DNA of 64,000 nucleotides from Parachlamydiales bacterium (GTDB lineage Bacteria; Chlamydiota; Chlamydiia; Chlamydiales; Rhabdochlamydiaceae), in the NCBI GenBank assembly GCA_023265455.1, contig JAHFTQ010000003.1, forward strand, positions 161,907 to 225,906, read 5' to 3'. The notes beneath the pieces are model-generated. The model saw only the letters and a list, made by a program, of their open reading frames with translations. It searched no databases and was not told the origin of the DNA. Of the stretch, positions 17,194 through 26,379 are shown piece by piece. The stretch's first letter is position 1. Each line of letters opens with the position of its first letter. A program made the translations under genes and the position numbers.

Positions 17194-20100
17194 TTAAGTT
17201 TTTTTGCCTTGCAGCTGACCTTCGGTAATTTGAGGGACTGTTTGGGGAGGCTTCAGGTAGTTTAACATGAAAGAGGGCAAGTTAAACACCTCGGCAAAGG
17301 GAGAGGCGGAGTTTAGGAGCCGTAGAACTGAGAAAAGTGAGGTAGAGGTGTCAAACGAAATGTCTCCGACTAAGGTCATGGAGGGGGCGTAAACTCCAGC
17401 AAGTTTTAGATGGTCACTCCTAGTGGCTACAGACGAGGTAGAAGAGCATTGTGCTGCTGGTGCAGAAGAGCCCGAACAATTGAAGAGACTGACTTGCTTA
17501 GCGGTGTAACCTTCAGCGAAGGTGATCCTAAAGCGGTTGGCCATCGATGTGATGTGATCCGCTGTCACAGCGCCCTTGAAGACAATCCCCTCTTCTCCAC
17601 TATTGAAAAGAGCAATGCCTTGCGCCTGAGCAGGCCCTGAAATCTCAACGCCTTTGGCGTAATCGACAACAAAATAACTCAAGTTAGAGAGACTGCCCAG
17701 TTTGGCGATGCCATTTGTAGAGCTGTCGATAGCGAGGAGGTGAGGTTTTTCGCCGACGATAGAGGCTCCTTGAATATTTTGTCCCCTGAGAACAACTCCA
17801 TTAAATCCGATTGAAATAGGACCTGTAAGGGTGATGTTACCTGGAGAATCTGATCCGGTAGAAGTCAGGTCTTGACCTGAGAAGAGAAGGGTTGGCAAGA
17901 CTTGCCCTCCCCCATTGATTCCGGCTCCTCCGGTCGCTAGAATGGGGCCGCGGAGGTGGAGTCCTGCTGTCGTCTGGATCTGGACATCTCCTCCCTTGCC
18001 TCCGGCGAATTCTGAACCTGGAAAAGCCGCAGTTCCTCCTGCATAAACTCCCAGAAGGTTAACAGAGTTTCCAATGAGGGTCACATCTCCCCCATGAAAT
18101 CCATTTCCGGGGGCTGTGACTCTAGCTCCCGTCGTGTTAATGACTGATTTATAATAGGGGCGATCTGTGGTGGAGAGGACGGGTAAAGAGAATCCTTCTT
18201 TGTTCACGAGGTAATAAAAATTGATATCTCCGGTGGTGTTGATGTAGACAGCTCCACCATCTTGAGAGGGGTTTCTTGTGATGAAAGGAACTCCGGTGGT
18301 GATCAGCGAGCCTTCAAATAATGTACTGCCAGTTCCAGCGAGCTGGGTAAACGATCTACATCTGATAAAATGAGGAGCCTCTCCACTTGAAAGTGGAAGA
18401 GCTGAAGTCTTCAGATGCACGTTGTTAGCATTTTCAATGACGATACCCCCTAAAGGAGTGACTCCCACGGTGCCATTGAAAACAATATCTCCCAGAGCAC
18501 TTAGCGTGAGATTTTCTTGAGAAGTCGGGTTTTGAGCCGCAATGGTGTTGTTAAACAAGATCCCGCCGGTGTTCGAGATAAATGACGCGGGCGCTAGCAA
18601 AGTCAGAGCAGCCCCGATAGAAATATTGCCCTGAGCATGGACGGTACTTGCCGGAGAAAGAGCGAGATTTCCGAGGTTAAAGCTTCCCTTATGGGAGGGT
18701 GTGGTCAGTGAAAAAGCTGCGAGCGGCTCGCGATTGCCGATCGATCCTTGGCAGATAAAACTGTTTTGCGCGGTGACATTGAGATTCCAAGGTCCATTGA
18801 CATCGAAATTCAGGTTAATCGAATTGGAAGCCGAGATTTGGGTGTTGCCGGTGAGAGTGACAGGGGTGCTAAAGACAATCGTGTCGCTATTAATCGAGCC
18901 GTTCATTGTCATCATCCCGCGTACAGTAGGGCTCTCAGTCGTGTTAAAAATGAGTGTCACCCGGGGGTTAACTGAACTGATGTTCGCAGGGGTTGTAGGT
19001 GTGCCCAAAGCAATCGAACAAGTTCCAGGGGTATACCCTGTCGAGTTGTTCGCTGCGAAGATGATGGTAGATCCTGCGGGGGCGTTATTAATCACAGAAG
19101 AATTGACGACATAGCTATTATTGGACCCGTCATTTAAATCTCCCATGACAGCTCCTCCCATATCGACGATTTGGATCGAATAAGGGTCAATTTTCCAAAC
19201 ACCGGCTTTACCGTTAGGAGCAAACATGCGGCATCTGGTTGCCAAACTTTGGAACTGACTTCCGGAAGTTTCAATAACTCCAGCGCTACCCCCTTCAATT
19301 CCTCCCATCACACTATAGAGACCATTGGCTTTACACTTTTCACCAAATAAGACAATCTTGCCTCCATCGCCTTTCACAAGAGCATCGGCTGCTACGGTAC
19401 TCAAAGAATCGCAATCGACTTCTAAAGCTGTAGGATACAACCCTTTTCCGTTTTCCCCTCCTCCGATGAAGACCGTGCCCCCTCCCATTTTCCCTGTCAC
19501 GTCAATATGGGCTTTCCTCATCTCGATCTTTTCACCTTGAACAACGACTGTGCCTCCCGCACGATCGCTTTCGCGATGCGAGACATCCATGGTGCCGCTG
19601 AGGTGAACTTTTGAGCCTTCCCCTCCATAAAACTGAACAGAGTCTGCTTTAGAAATTCCTCCATGATGGAGTAAATAAGATTCCGCCGTTCCTGAAGCTA
19701 TCAATGAGGAGTTTTCATCATTTTCAAGGGCTTCTTTATCGCATTTGACATAGAGGTGCTCTCCCTCCTTGCCTAAATAATAACGATCTCCCACAGAATA
19801 AATAATGGTCCGGGCATCGATTTTTCCATTCTGAATCACCTTAGCGCCCACCAGTGTCACATCTTTTGCAGACAAGTGGCCTAAGACTTCGACTTTCCCA
19901 TAGATCGATTGAAAATTGTCCCGTCCCTGAAGAAAATCGTGATCGCTCAAATGAGCTGCGGCAACAACCAAAGCCGAGACATCGACAATTGAGTGAGGTC
20001 CAAAGACGACCCCTGCAGGGTTGAGAAGGTAAACCATTCCGTTGGAGATCAGCCTTCCATCCACGTAGCTCGGGTGGCTGCTATGGACCCGATTTAAAAC

Positions 20101-20322
20101 TCGGTGGGAAGGGTCTTTCATTTGAAACCAAACCGCTTCATCGACTTGCACATCAAAATTACGGTAGTTGATGATCGCATTGTTGGAGGCATGGACCACC
20201 ATCTCTTTGCCTTGCTCGTGAACCGTGACATCTCCATGAGCGATCGATTCAACCTGAGGACGTGCTTGCAAACGGATGGAAAACAGCGATAGAGCAGATG
20301 CTAAAAAAATGACTGATTTCAT
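17194..20322 (-). CDS. TpsA exoprotein, filamentous-haemagglutinin N-terminal (TPS) domain
   Basis: This 1042-residue secreted protein is the predicted substrate of the TpsB transporter upstream. A signal peptide (MKSVIFLASALSLFSIRLQA) is followed by the TPS domain (about residues 25-140). This includes NYRNFDVQVDEAVWFQM and LLNPAGVVFGPHSIVDVSAL, the counterparts of the NxxxF and NPNGI regions. The rest is a glycine/asparagine/serine-rich right-handed beta-helix with many GG.V...G repeats. Two cysteines (about 967 and 976) near the C-terminus may close a disulphide. A strong AGGAGGG ribosome site lies in the 15-base gap after tpsB. It is probably an adhesin or surface filament. Confidence 0.9.
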   Translation of the reverse strand: MKSVIFLASALSLFSIRLQARPQVESIAHGDVTVHEQGKEMVVHASNNAIINYRNFDVQVDEAVWFQMKDPSHRVLNRVHSSHPSYVDGRLISNGMVYLLNPAGVVFGPHSIVDVSALVVAAAHLSDHDFLQGRDNFQSIYGKVEVLGHLSAKDVTLVGAKVIQNGKIDARTIIYSVGDRYYLGKEGEHLYVKCDKEALENDENSSLIASGTAESYLLHHGGISKADSVQFYGGEGSKVHLSGTMDVSHRESDRAGGTVVVQGEKIEMRKAHIDVTGKMGGGTVFIGGGENGKGLYPTALEVDCDSLSTVAADALVKGDGGKIVLFGEKCKANGLYSVMGGIEGGSAGVIETSGSQFQSLATRCRMFAPNGKAGVWKIDPYSIQIVDMGGAVMGDLNDGSNNSYVVNSSVINNAPAGSTIIFAANNSTGYTPGTCSIALGTPTTPANISSVNPRVTLIFNTTESPTVRGMMTMNGSINSDTIVFSTPVTLTGNTQISASNSINLNFDVNGPWNLNVTAQNSFICQGSIGNREPLAAFSLTTPSHKGSFNLGNLALSPASTVHAQGNISIGAALTLLAPASFISNTGGILFNNTIAAQNPTSQENLTLSALGDIVFNGTVGVTPLGGIVIENANNVHLKTSALPLSSGEAPHFIRCRSFTQLAGTGSTLFEGSLITTGVPFITRNPSQDGGAVYINTTGDINFYYLVNKEGFSLPVLSTTDRPYYKSVINTTGARVTAPGNGFHGGDVTLIGNSVNLLGVYAGGTAAFPGSEFAGGKGGDVQIQTTAGLHLRGPILATGGAGINGGGQVLPTLLFSGQDLTSTGSDSPGNITLTGPISIGFNGVVLRGQNIQGASIVGEKPHLLAIDSSTNGIAKLGSLSNLSYFVVDYAKGVEISGPAQAQGIALFNSGEEGIVFKGAVTADHITSMANRFRITFAEGYTAKQVSLFNCSGSSAPAAQCSSTSSVATRSDHLKLAGVYAPSMTLVGDISFDTSTSLFSVLRLLNSASPFAEVFNLPSFMLNYLKPPQTVPQITEGQLQGKKT

Positions 20323-20337
20323 CTCTTGCCCTCCTCT

Positions 20338-22140
20338 TTAATACATTATAACGACTGAAAAGTACGATTGCCCGTGTCCCTTAGAGATCCCGTTGGCAGG
20401 TTTTAAAGCTGCCCCCCAATCAAACTTTAGAACAAGGTTGCTCCACAGCACAAAATCGACTCCACAACCAAGACCTTCAATCAAGTAATTCCTTTCACCT
20501 TTAACAGGATGATTATTTGTTGTCTTGCCAATATCGTAAAAAGCTCTCAAAATCAGATCCCAATCGGCTCTTCCTTTGGGCTCAGCAGGTGCCCATCGGA
20601 GTTCCTTTCCAAACCATTTTGTTTTAGCATCTGGGCGAGGTTTAAACAGTTGCGGGATATGTAAACGGTATTCAATAGATCCCATATAAGAATTATCCCC
20701 CGACACCGTCGATTGAGGATATCCTCGGACTGTGCTGACACCCCCCAGGACACCTTCGAGTTGCGGAATCAGTCGGTAGTGAAAAGCATTCTGAAATTGC
20801 CCCAAAACCACCAGTTCACTGGCCATGCGCTCGACCCTCTTTTTGAAAAGAGGCTCAAGATAAAAGCTCCAGTACACGTTCGCTTGGACTAAAGCCCAGT
20901 TAGGGCTGATATTTCTTCTGCCCAGGGCATCAAGATTGTGTTTAACATCCCAAAACCAGCTGCTGATGGAACTTTGAAGCTGAAGACTCGCGATGATTTT
21001 GCGTTCGAGTTTCAGCTCTAGAGCTTTTAATCCAATCGAGGGGAAAATAAAGTTCTTCATGACAGAAGGGTGGAAGACATGTTCGCGGTTGTGGATATGC
21101 CGATATTCTAAGATCCCCAACCCCTCTAAGAAAAACTTATTCTTTTGGTAAAGCGTACCGATCATCTCAACGTCTGCAATCCCTTGAGTTCCTCTAAACA
21201 AGTTCGGGCGGAGCCCAAACTCAGCTGATAAAAATCGGTTATAGTTGCCCGAGACGCTCCATCTTGTTCCGGGATGAGCTCCTAAGGGAGCCTCGTAAGA
21301 GGCATACGCTGTGTAAAATGAATCAAACGTATCGGTCGAGTAGTTGAGTTTAAGAATGTCATCACGGCCCGTGAGTTGGGTGTGTAAAAAGCCGACAGAT
21401 TCCTGCCAGCTATGGATCACTTTAGGAATGTTATTCGTAGCTGACACGTAAAAATGGTAAGGGCGCTCTTCTGTAATGACAAAATCTAGCGTGACGCCAC
21501 TGGGCGTGCGAGTAGGTCCAATTTCAAGGTCGACCCTTTTTCCAGGATGGCGGTTGAGAGAGTAGAGGTAGTTATTGAGAGCATCGGGATTAATGTAGGC
21601 ACCCGGATACCCCGTAGAGGGGTCTGCAAGAGCTAAAGGAAAGCTCTTTTCAATACGATCCTTTTGTTTTTGAACGTTTTGAATGTAACTGCCCGGCGAG
21701 GCTTTGACCGAAAGAGATTTGATAGTCGGGATCGCAATTTCAACGACAAGATCTTTCTCATCTTTTGAACGGATGTCTTTGCCTTTGAGGGAAATTTGAT
21801 TGTTACTGATCGATAAATACGACCAATGGACTTTTTGGTCCTCAAAAAATTGATGAGCCGACTGTACAATCTCACTTAACGCTTGCCGTGAATACCGATG
21901 CAGTCCCGATTGATTCAAATCTTGAATCGACCTTGTCACGGGCTGATCTGTCTTTTCTTTAGGAGAATAATACCCTTCCGGAGTCTCAATGAGGGCAACA
22001 GAGATCTTGTTTAAATCACTCAGCGGAATTTGCTGAGGATGCTGCTTAACATATTTGAAAATCAGCTGAGAGACCGGATAAAGCTCTTCCGCAGCTAGCG
22101 GTGCAACAAGGAGTAGACTTGATAGAATCCATTTTCTCAT
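20338..22140 (-). CDS. TpsB outer-membrane transporter (ShlB/FhaC family)
   Basis: This 600-residue Omp85-superfamily translocator is predicted to export TpsA across the outer membrane. After a signal peptide (MRKWILSSLLLVAPLAAEE) come POTRA-like domains (about residues 120-225). A C-terminal beta-barrel follows, with STVRGYPQST (about 475), the conserved VRGY loop-6 motif, and a terminal aromatic residue (..SVVIMY). Its ATG overlaps the stop of the upstream glucanase gene (ATGA), so the glucanase, TpsB and TpsA genes form one operon. Confidence 0.9.
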   Translation of the reverse strand: MRKWILSSLLLVAPLAAEELYPVSQLIFKYVKQHPQQIPLSDLNKISVALIETPEGYYSPKEKTDQPVTRSIQDLNQSGLHRYSRQALSEIVQSAHQFFEDQKVHWSYLSISNNQISLKGKDIRSKDEKDLVVEIAIPTIKSLSVKASPGSYIQNVQKQKDRIEKSFPLALADPSTGYPGAYINPDALNNYLYSLNRHPGKRVDLEIGPTRTPSGVTLDFVITEERPYHFYVSATNNIPKVIHSWQESVGFLHTQLTGRDDILKLNYSTDTFDSFYTAYASYEAPLGAHPGTRWSVSGNYNRFLSAEFGLRPNLFRGTQGIADVEMIGTLYQKNKFFLEGLGILEYRHIHNREHVFHPSVMKNFIFPSIGLKALELKLERKIIASLQLQSSISSWFWDVKHNLDALGRRNISPNWALVQANVYWSFYLEPLFKKRVERMASELVVLGQFQNAFHYRLIPQLEGVLGGVSTVRGYPQSTVSGDNSYMGSIEYRLHIPQLFKPRPDAKTKWFGKELRWAPAEPKGRADWDLILRAFYDIGKTTNNHPVKGERNYLIEGLGCGVDFVLWSNLVLKFDWGAALKPANGISKGHGQSYFSVVIMY

Positions 22141-24962
22141 TGGTACACTTGGTTTTGCATTGAGTTATCGTTCACTTGGCCATTCGTAATAGTCACCTGT
22201 GAGAATTGCCCCACACCTATGGAGGGAGTTAAAGCGGTATAATCGGTTACGACCTTCCAATAGGTGGGATTTTTAAACCACATCACGGCGCTACTGCCGG
22301 TCATCTTCATGTTCATCTCACTAAAATCTCTCACCACTTCATATTTAGCGGTTTGCTCACGACTTAAAGATGTTTTCAGCATCGCTCTGGCAAAAGCATT
22401 CATTCCATACCAACAATTGAAATCTTCCGCAATACTCTCTTGATTTCTGCCGTTCGCATTAGGATCATTTTGTAGGCCGTTTGCCACACTATGCCCTTCC
22501 CAAGGAAGACCATACCTGTCGTAAGGAAGATCGGGATCATCTTTGAAAGGGTTATGCACATCTCTCCAGAGAAAATCGACAAAGTCGCTGATTTGATATT
22601 CTTGATTGTCAGCTCCTAGAACGGGAAGCTCTACCCATAAAGGTCCTTTCCCATATTTCAATTCCCACTCTGTAATCATGGCGGTAGCGAGCAGCGCATA
22701 TCCTGCAAAAAAATGGTGATCGTTGTAGAGATAATTTCCAAAATCGGATCCTGAATCGTTCTTTTGTTGAAGATTGGGCCCTTCGGGATAATCTCCAATC
22801 CCGCCTCCGCCATTCACGCAAATTCCCCCCGTCGTGCGGTCGGCAACGAAAAAACTCGATCCCGGTGTCCGATTGATTAAGTAAGTCGTGAGTACACTTT
22901 TGGCATTGTCGATAAATGGCTTGGATTTGGTCATAATACTTCCCGCCTGCCCTGAGGCATTAAAAAAGTGGGCCGTCGCCAGTCCCGTATTTGCAAGCAT
23001 AAACACAGTCCTCAGCGCCGTATAAGCATTATTGAGATAGGCTTCAGGAAAGAGCGGCGGCGGATCGATTAAGTTGGGGAAAATATCACTCAGAATATGA
23101 TTTAAAACCGTGATTTGAGGAGTCGTAAATGTAAGCGTGCTGGGGATAAACAAATCGGGACCGTACCAAGTCGGTAGACCTCCCTCTAAAAAGGTGACGT
23201 TTCCATGGATAGCTTCTGCCGCATAAAGCGTCCCTTTAGTCACATCGTTATAAATGAAGTTTTGCAGCGGCTGATCACCTCCTGGAGCAGTATTTACGAC
23301 GCCAGGTTTGAGACCTTGGAGATGTTTCCAAAAAGGAAAGCAGACCAGCGTTTTATTAGAACCATCTCCTGGATTCACCATCGAAGAGAGCGTATAACTC
23401 CAGGTGATCGAATGGTTCTTTGTCAAAATGTCTGCTCTGACAGGAATGTAGCGGCGGTGCGCGGCGTACATCTCATACGTCTGAACCGGCGCTGAGAGCG
23501 TATAAGCAGGAAGAGATCTTTGCCCATTTTGGAAATGCGAGCTGTCCTGGCTTAAAAACGCTGCCATCATCATGTTAAACTGCAGTAAAAAATAGTTAGA
23601 GGTCGGACTTCCATCTCCATAAGTTTGATTATTCACTCCAGGCGCCGGATTAAAATGGTCGTAATAATCGTTAAAATATTGATCGGCCAAGTTGTAATCT
23701 TTAAGAGCTAAAATCGGCATCATCACCGTAATTCCAGAGGGGTCGGGTTGATAAGGTGTTTTGAAACATCCCTCTGTTGGTGGTTCCCAGTGGGGTCCCA
23801 GCAATTTCAAGGTGTATTGATGAAATAATGTCGACCATCCGCTGTTTTGATTCGGTGTCAAAAGGTAATAACTCATTGCTGTCGGAGCAATGGCTTGAAC
23901 AAGCGGGGTCCTCCACCACATGCAAGATTTAGGCTTCTGCTTACAGTCGGGATCTTCGACAGCGCACGCATATGGAAGGTTGGAGGAACTGTTCTCAGGA
24001 TTATAAAAAGTCTTATGCTGCCACCTGCTTCCTACCTTGGGTAGCGGATCTTGGCTAGAGACCGCAGCTAACCGGATAAACCCTGTGAAAGGCTCCGTCG
24101 CAGTCAAAATGAACTTATTTCCTGAGGTTTCTAGCAGCTTGAACTCCACGGGAGCTCCCGCACTATTTTCTGCAAAAAAAATCATCGTTGCAGGAAGATC
24201 TGCAAGGGCTCTGGGGAAAAAAAGCTGAAAGCTCCTTCCTTTAACCAGGCTTCCTAACGGAAGATATTGAACAGCTCTCCCATCGATACTAACGGGGATT
24301 TTACCTGCTACATCAACGAGGCTTTGTTCTGAAGCGATCGCAGGTGTCAAATTTTCATAAAAAATATCGTGAAATAAGTTGCCTGCCACATGATAATCTT
24401 TGATCACTCCTTTTGTGCTATTTGCAGGAGTATAGGTCACCACACACGTCGCAGAATTGACAATATCGGTGGACACCTTAAAGTCATGGGCTTCCGCAGC
24501 ACTAAAGAATAGGTTGACCGAGGGAACCGTTGTCAAATTGGGAAGGTTCAACCCCTTTCCATCCGAGCTATCGGTATTAAAATGGTACGCTGGCACAATC
24601 AACGCAGGGCCCGTTCGGCATAAGTAACTCAAAAAAGGGCCTGTTCTCACAGGATAAATAGGCCCCACCAATCCAGGACCAGAGTCTACCCAGACATTTT
24701 GATTAACAGATCCTGGATGTTGAAAATTTTGGAAATTATTGGTGACCGGGAGCTGATGAGGATTAAGACGGTTCAGTGAACTGAGAGAGGGGTTTTGGTT
24801 CACAGAAAGCGATCCAAAGGCGGCTAACGGAGGAAGGTTTAAAGGCTGACAATTTCCTGAAGTCACCCCTTGATTTCCTAGATATCCTTCCTGGGTGATC
24901 GGGCATGTTTCCGCTTGAAGCTGCAGCATCCCTGCGATGAAGAGTCCTAGGTATCTTCTCAT
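22137..24962 (-). CDS. Exported glycoside hydrolase family 81 endo-beta-1,3-glucanase
   Basis: This 941-residue enzyme has a signal peptide (MRRYLGLFIAGMLQLQAETC). GH81 features are clear: LNSGWSTLFHQY-like and YGDGSPTSNYFLL segments, DFGNYLYNDHHFFAGY (about 739-754) with the putative catalytic Asp, and GRNQESIAEDFNCWYG (about 836-851) with the paired glutamates. The family cleaves beta-1,3-glucan of fungal, algal or protist walls. It is the first gene of the operon with tpsB and tpsA and has a GGAGG ribosome site. Whether it leaves the periplasm, and by which route, is not shown. Confidence 0.88.
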   Translation of the reverse strand: MRRYLGLFIAGMLQLQAETCPITQEGYLGNQGVTSGNCQPLNLPPLAAFGSLSVNQNPSLSSLNRLNPHQLPVTNNFQNFQHPGSVNQNVWVDSGPGLVGPIYPVRTGPFLSYLCRTGPALIVPAYHFNTDSSDGKGLNLPNLTTVPSVNLFFSAAEAHDFKVSTDIVNSATCVVTYTPANSTKGVIKDYHVAGNLFHDIFYENLTPAIASEQSLVDVAGKIPVSIDGRAVQYLPLGSLVKGRSFQLFFPRALADLPATMIFFAENSAGAPVEFKLLETSGNKFILTATEPFTGFIRLAAVSSQDPLPKVGSRWQHKTFYNPENSSSNLPYACAVEDPDCKQKPKSCMWWRTPLVQAIAPTAMSYYLLTPNQNSGWSTLFHQYTLKLLGPHWEPPTEGCFKTPYQPDPSGITVMMPILALKDYNLADQYFNDYYDHFNPAPGVNNQTYGDGSPTSNYFLLQFNMMMAAFLSQDSSHFQNGQRSLPAYTLSAPVQTYEMYAAHRRYIPVRADILTKNHSITWSYTLSSMVNPGDGSNKTLVCFPFWKHLQGLKPGVVNTAPGGDQPLQNFIYNDVTKGTLYAAEAIHGNVTFLEGGLPTWYGPDLFIPSTLTFTTPQITVLNHILSDIFPNLIDPPPLFPEAYLNNAYTALRTVFMLANTGLATAHFFNASGQAGSIMTKSKPFIDNAKSVLTTYLINRTPGSSFFVADRTTGGICVNGGGGIGDYPEGPNLQQKNDSGSDFGNYLYNDHHFFAGYALLATAMITEWELKYGKGPLWVELPVLGADNQEYQISDFVDFLWRDVHNPFKDDPDLPYDRYGLPWEGHSVANGLQNDPNANGRNQESIAEDFNCWYGMNAFARAMLKTSLSREQTAKYEVVRDFSEMNMKMTGSSAVMWFKNPTYWKVVTDYTALTPSIGVGQFSQVTITNGQVNDNSMQNQVYQ

Positions 24963-24974
24963 TTGGCCTCCAGC

Positions 24975-24992
24975 GCGAGTCTAACGACTCGC
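24975..24992 (-). other. Small leader hairpin before the glucanase gene
   Basis: GCGAGT and ACTCGC form a six-base stem a few bases upstream of the GGAGG ribosome site. It may tune translation of the operon's first gene. Confidence 0.35.
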
Positions 24993-25005
24993 TCTTATCC
25001 AAAGG

Positions 25006-25034
25006 AAAATAGAACACCTGGGTTAAATTGTAAA
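25006..25034 (-). promoter_or_regulatory. Candidate promoter of the glucanase-tpsB-tpsA operon
   Basis: On the minus strand TTTACA (25034-25029) is 17 bases from TATTTT (25011-25006), which places initiation about 35-40 bases before the start codon. A TATAAT further upstream (25052-25047) lacks a convincing -35 box. Confidence 0.45.
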
Positions 25035-25059
25035 ATTTTTTCGTATATTATAAAAATTT

Positions 25060-25641
25060 TCATTGTCGCCCGATCATTTTGGGCAGATAGCGCCAGCAAT
25101 CGGTAAGATGGTCGTTGACCATTCCGACAGCTTGCATATAGGCATAGATAATGGTTGAACCAACAAAAGTCATTCCCCGCTTTTTTAGATCTTTGGAGAG
25201 CGCATCGCTTTCCGGTGTCAGGCTAGGAATATCTTTAAATTGTTTCCAATGATTTAAGATCGGCTTTCCCTTAACAAAAGCCCACAGATACCGATCAAAA
25301 GATCCAAATTCCTGTTGGATTTTCAGGAAAACTCGGGCATTTTGGCGCGCTGCATAAATTTTCAATCGGTTCCGAATAATCTCGGGACAGCTTCTCAAAG
25401 CCTCTAACTCTTCATCACTCATTGCAGCAACCTTTAATGGATCAAAATGATGAAAGACCTTGCGATACCCTTCCCTTCTTTTAAGGATCGTCTCCCAGCT
25501 TAAGCCTGCCTGAGCTCCTTCTAAAATCAGCATCTCAAATAACCGCTGATCATCGTGGACAGGAATGCCCCATTCATCGTCGTGATAATCGGCATAAAAT
25601 GTCTTAGTAGGATCGTTTCCAAAGCAACGGTTTTTTGTCAT
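25060..25641 (-). CDS. tag: DNA-3-methyladenine glycosylase I
   Basis: This enzyme removes 3-methyladenine from alkylated DNA. RCFGNDP, ADYHDDEWGIPVHDD and the C-terminal NDHLTDCWRY are the Tag signatures, and the Cys/His residues in them correspond to the structural zinc ligands. The start is taken at 25641, where ATGA overlaps the ogt stop; an in-frame upstream start at 25665 would lie inside ogt. The 193-residue length fits the family. Coupling with ogt makes a two-gene alkylation-repair unit. Confidence 0.95.
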   Translation of the reverse strand: MTKNRCFGNDPTKTFYADYHDDEWGIPVHDDQRLFEMLILEGAQAGLSWETILKRREGYRKVFHHFDPLKVAAMSDEELEALRSCPEIIRNRLKIYAARQNARVFLKIQQEFGSFDRYLWAFVKGKPILNHWKQFKDIPSLTPESDALSKDLKKRGMTFVGSTIIYAYMQAVGMVNDHLTDCWRYLPKMIGRQ

Positions 25642-26123
25642 TTGCCCTCGTGATTTAGTAACCATGTTTTGCGAGCCACTCCCCCGGCATAACCTCCCAA
25701 GCTCGCGTCTTTATTAATCACGCGGTGGCAAGGGACGACAATAGCAAGCTGGTTAGCTCCGTTAGCCTGAGCTACCGCCCGGCAGGCTGTCGGCTGCCCT
25801 ACCGCCTGCGCCAACTCAGAGTACGACCAGGTTTTTCCATGGGGAATCTTTTGTAACTGTTGCCACACCCGTTTTTGAAAAGCCGTTCCCCAAAAAGAGA
25901 GAGGCGTCTTAAACTCTTTCAAAGTCCCCTCAAAGTACGCTTTGAGTTCCTTTTGAATCGAAAGAATTGGCTGAGCCTGGCCTGGAACGACATTGGGAAA
26001 GCGATCCATTTCCCACTGCAATCCAGGACAATCTGTAAATTCTAACAGACAAAGCGACTGCTCATCTGCTACGGCGATCATTTGCCCGAGAGGCGTATCT
26101 AAATAAGAGGCTTTAAAGACCAT
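25638..26123 (-). CDS. ogt: Methylated-DNA-protein-cysteine methyltransferase
   Basis: This 161-residue suicide enzyme transfers O6-alkyl groups from guanine to its own cysteine. VVPCHRVI (about residue 130) is the active-site motif. FQKRVWQQLQKIPHGKTWSYSELA and the RAVAQANGAN helix form the DNA-binding HTH. The C-terminal GGYAGGVARKTWLLNHE completes the domain. It is followed directly by tag with a four-base overlap. Confidence 0.95.
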   Translation of the reverse strand: MVFKASYLDTPLGQMIAVADEQSLCLLEFTDCPGLQWEMDRFPNVVPGQAQPILSIQKELKAYFEGTLKEFKTPLSFWGTAFQKRVWQQLQKIPHGKTWSYSELAQAVGQPTACRAVAQANGANQLAIVVPCHRVINKDASLGGYAGGVARKTWLLNHEGK

Positions 26124-26174
26124 GCTCTCGATTTTAGCCTAAATTATAGGTTTTTTGGAATTTTTCATTTCAGA

Positions 26175-26339
26175 GAGGTATTTGCAAGCTCGCTTTGGAG
26201 GTCAAATTCGATGATTTTTGCCCAGGGCCGCATTCCGCGCAAATTGACATATTCCAATGAGAATAGGCAATTTGTGCGGAATTCGGATCCTGGGTAAAAA
26301 GCGCGAGTTTGACCCCAAATGGAGTTTTGCAATTACCTC
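26175..26339. repeat. 166-bp hairpin MITE family, copy 1
   Basis: This is an imperfect palindrome beginning GAGGT and ending ACCTC, with conserved internal blocks (AATTGACATATTC, GCGGAATTCGGATCCTG). It is about 85-90% alike by eye to 41650-41815 and 56867-57032, in the opposite orientation. It lies between ogt and the DAHP synthase gene. Flanks CAGA/TTTA show no target duplication, so it is probably the oldest or a rearranged copy. Confidence 0.88.
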
Positions 26340-26379
26340 TTTAAAGTAAAGACAGAATTTGACATTTTAGGGATTAAAT

